Assembly (NCBI RefSeq): GCF_001679925.1
Contig: NZ_LYUZ01000103.1
Span: 158,027 to 222,026, forward strand
From: Leisingera sp. JC1
GTDB taxonomy: Bacteria > Pseudomonadota > Alphaproteobacteria > Rhodobacterales > Rhodobacteraceae
Direction of reading: 5' to 3'
Length of the DNA: 64,000 nucleotides
Part shown: piece by piece, positions 63,990 through 64,000 of the stretch
How the letters are laid out: the number at the start of each line of letters is the position of its first letter
Numbering within the stretch: position 1 is the first letter of the stretch
The notes under the pieces: model-generated
The model's input: only the letters and a program-made list of their open reading frames with translations
Database searches by the model: none
Told to the model about the DNA's origin: nothing
Made by a program: the position numbers and the translations under genes

Positions 63990-64000
63990 CGGGCCGGGAG

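Overview
The window looks like chromosomal DNA from an alphaproteobacterium of the Rhodobacteraceae, most likely the Roseobacter group (Leisingera/Phaeobacter-like). The evidence is the high G+C coding bias, the RegB-SenC-RegA redox cluster, a class II-like copper nitrite reductase, Roseobacter-type flagellin and DUF1127 proteins, and gene neighbourhoods typical of the family. I see no insertion sequence, prophage, integron or CRISPR array. Almost all of the window is ordinary core genome.

Layout. 1-2.2 kb: flagellar genes on the minus strand (flgE, cut by the window edge, and motB). 2.4-4.5 kb: nitrite reductase nirK and its partner nirV, with an FNR/NnrR-type site. 4.5-10 kb: a haem block on the minus strand (hemN, a HemY-like protein, a mitofilin-like membrane protein broken by a frameshift at a hexanucleotide repeat, hemD), with a tRNA-Leu inserted. 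10-13.9 kb: tsaD, gpsA and small conserved genes. 13.9-21.4 kb: ahcY, an HD hydrolase and the regA/senC/regB redox regulators, followed by a kinase-less PAS protein. 21.4-30.3 kb: a tightly overlapped operon tsaE-amgK-murU-addB-addA, then trxA. 30.4-36 kb: two Lin0512 paralogues, a DUF1127 protein, hslV-(membrane protein)-hslU and a DUF900 lipoprotein. 35.7-42 kb: smr, mltA, a Tim44-like gene, fxsA, secB, dnaQ, coaE, aroE, maf. 42-50 kb: a 410-base gap that looks like the chromosomal replication origin, then hemJ, rho, mnmE, mnmG, rsmG, parA, parB with two perfect parS sites. 50-57 kb: hemW, rdgB, rph, hrcA, grpE, mutS. 57-64 kb: an isolated flagellin gene, maeB, a PfkB-family kinase, msrA and an aminotransferase-sulfotransferase pair.

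How it fits together. Several blocks serve oxygen-responsive energy metabolism: RegB/RegA senses quinone redox state, SenC handles copper, nirK/nirV carries out nitrite respiration, and HemN, HemJ, HemD and HemW support haem supply. The middle of the window carries the chromosome-maintenance apparatus: oriC candidate, ParAB with parS, DnaQ, AddAB and MutS.

No obviously new defence or mobile system is present. The most interesting points are the probable oriC with five DnaA-like boxes and five GANTC sites, parS sites built into the start regions of mnmG and rsmG, the (GAGACC)16 repeat next to a one-base frameshift, a class IV aminotransferase with an altered cofactor-binding motif paired with a sulfotransferase-like gene, an uncharacterised membrane protein inserted between hslV and hslU, and a tandem Lin0512 pair.
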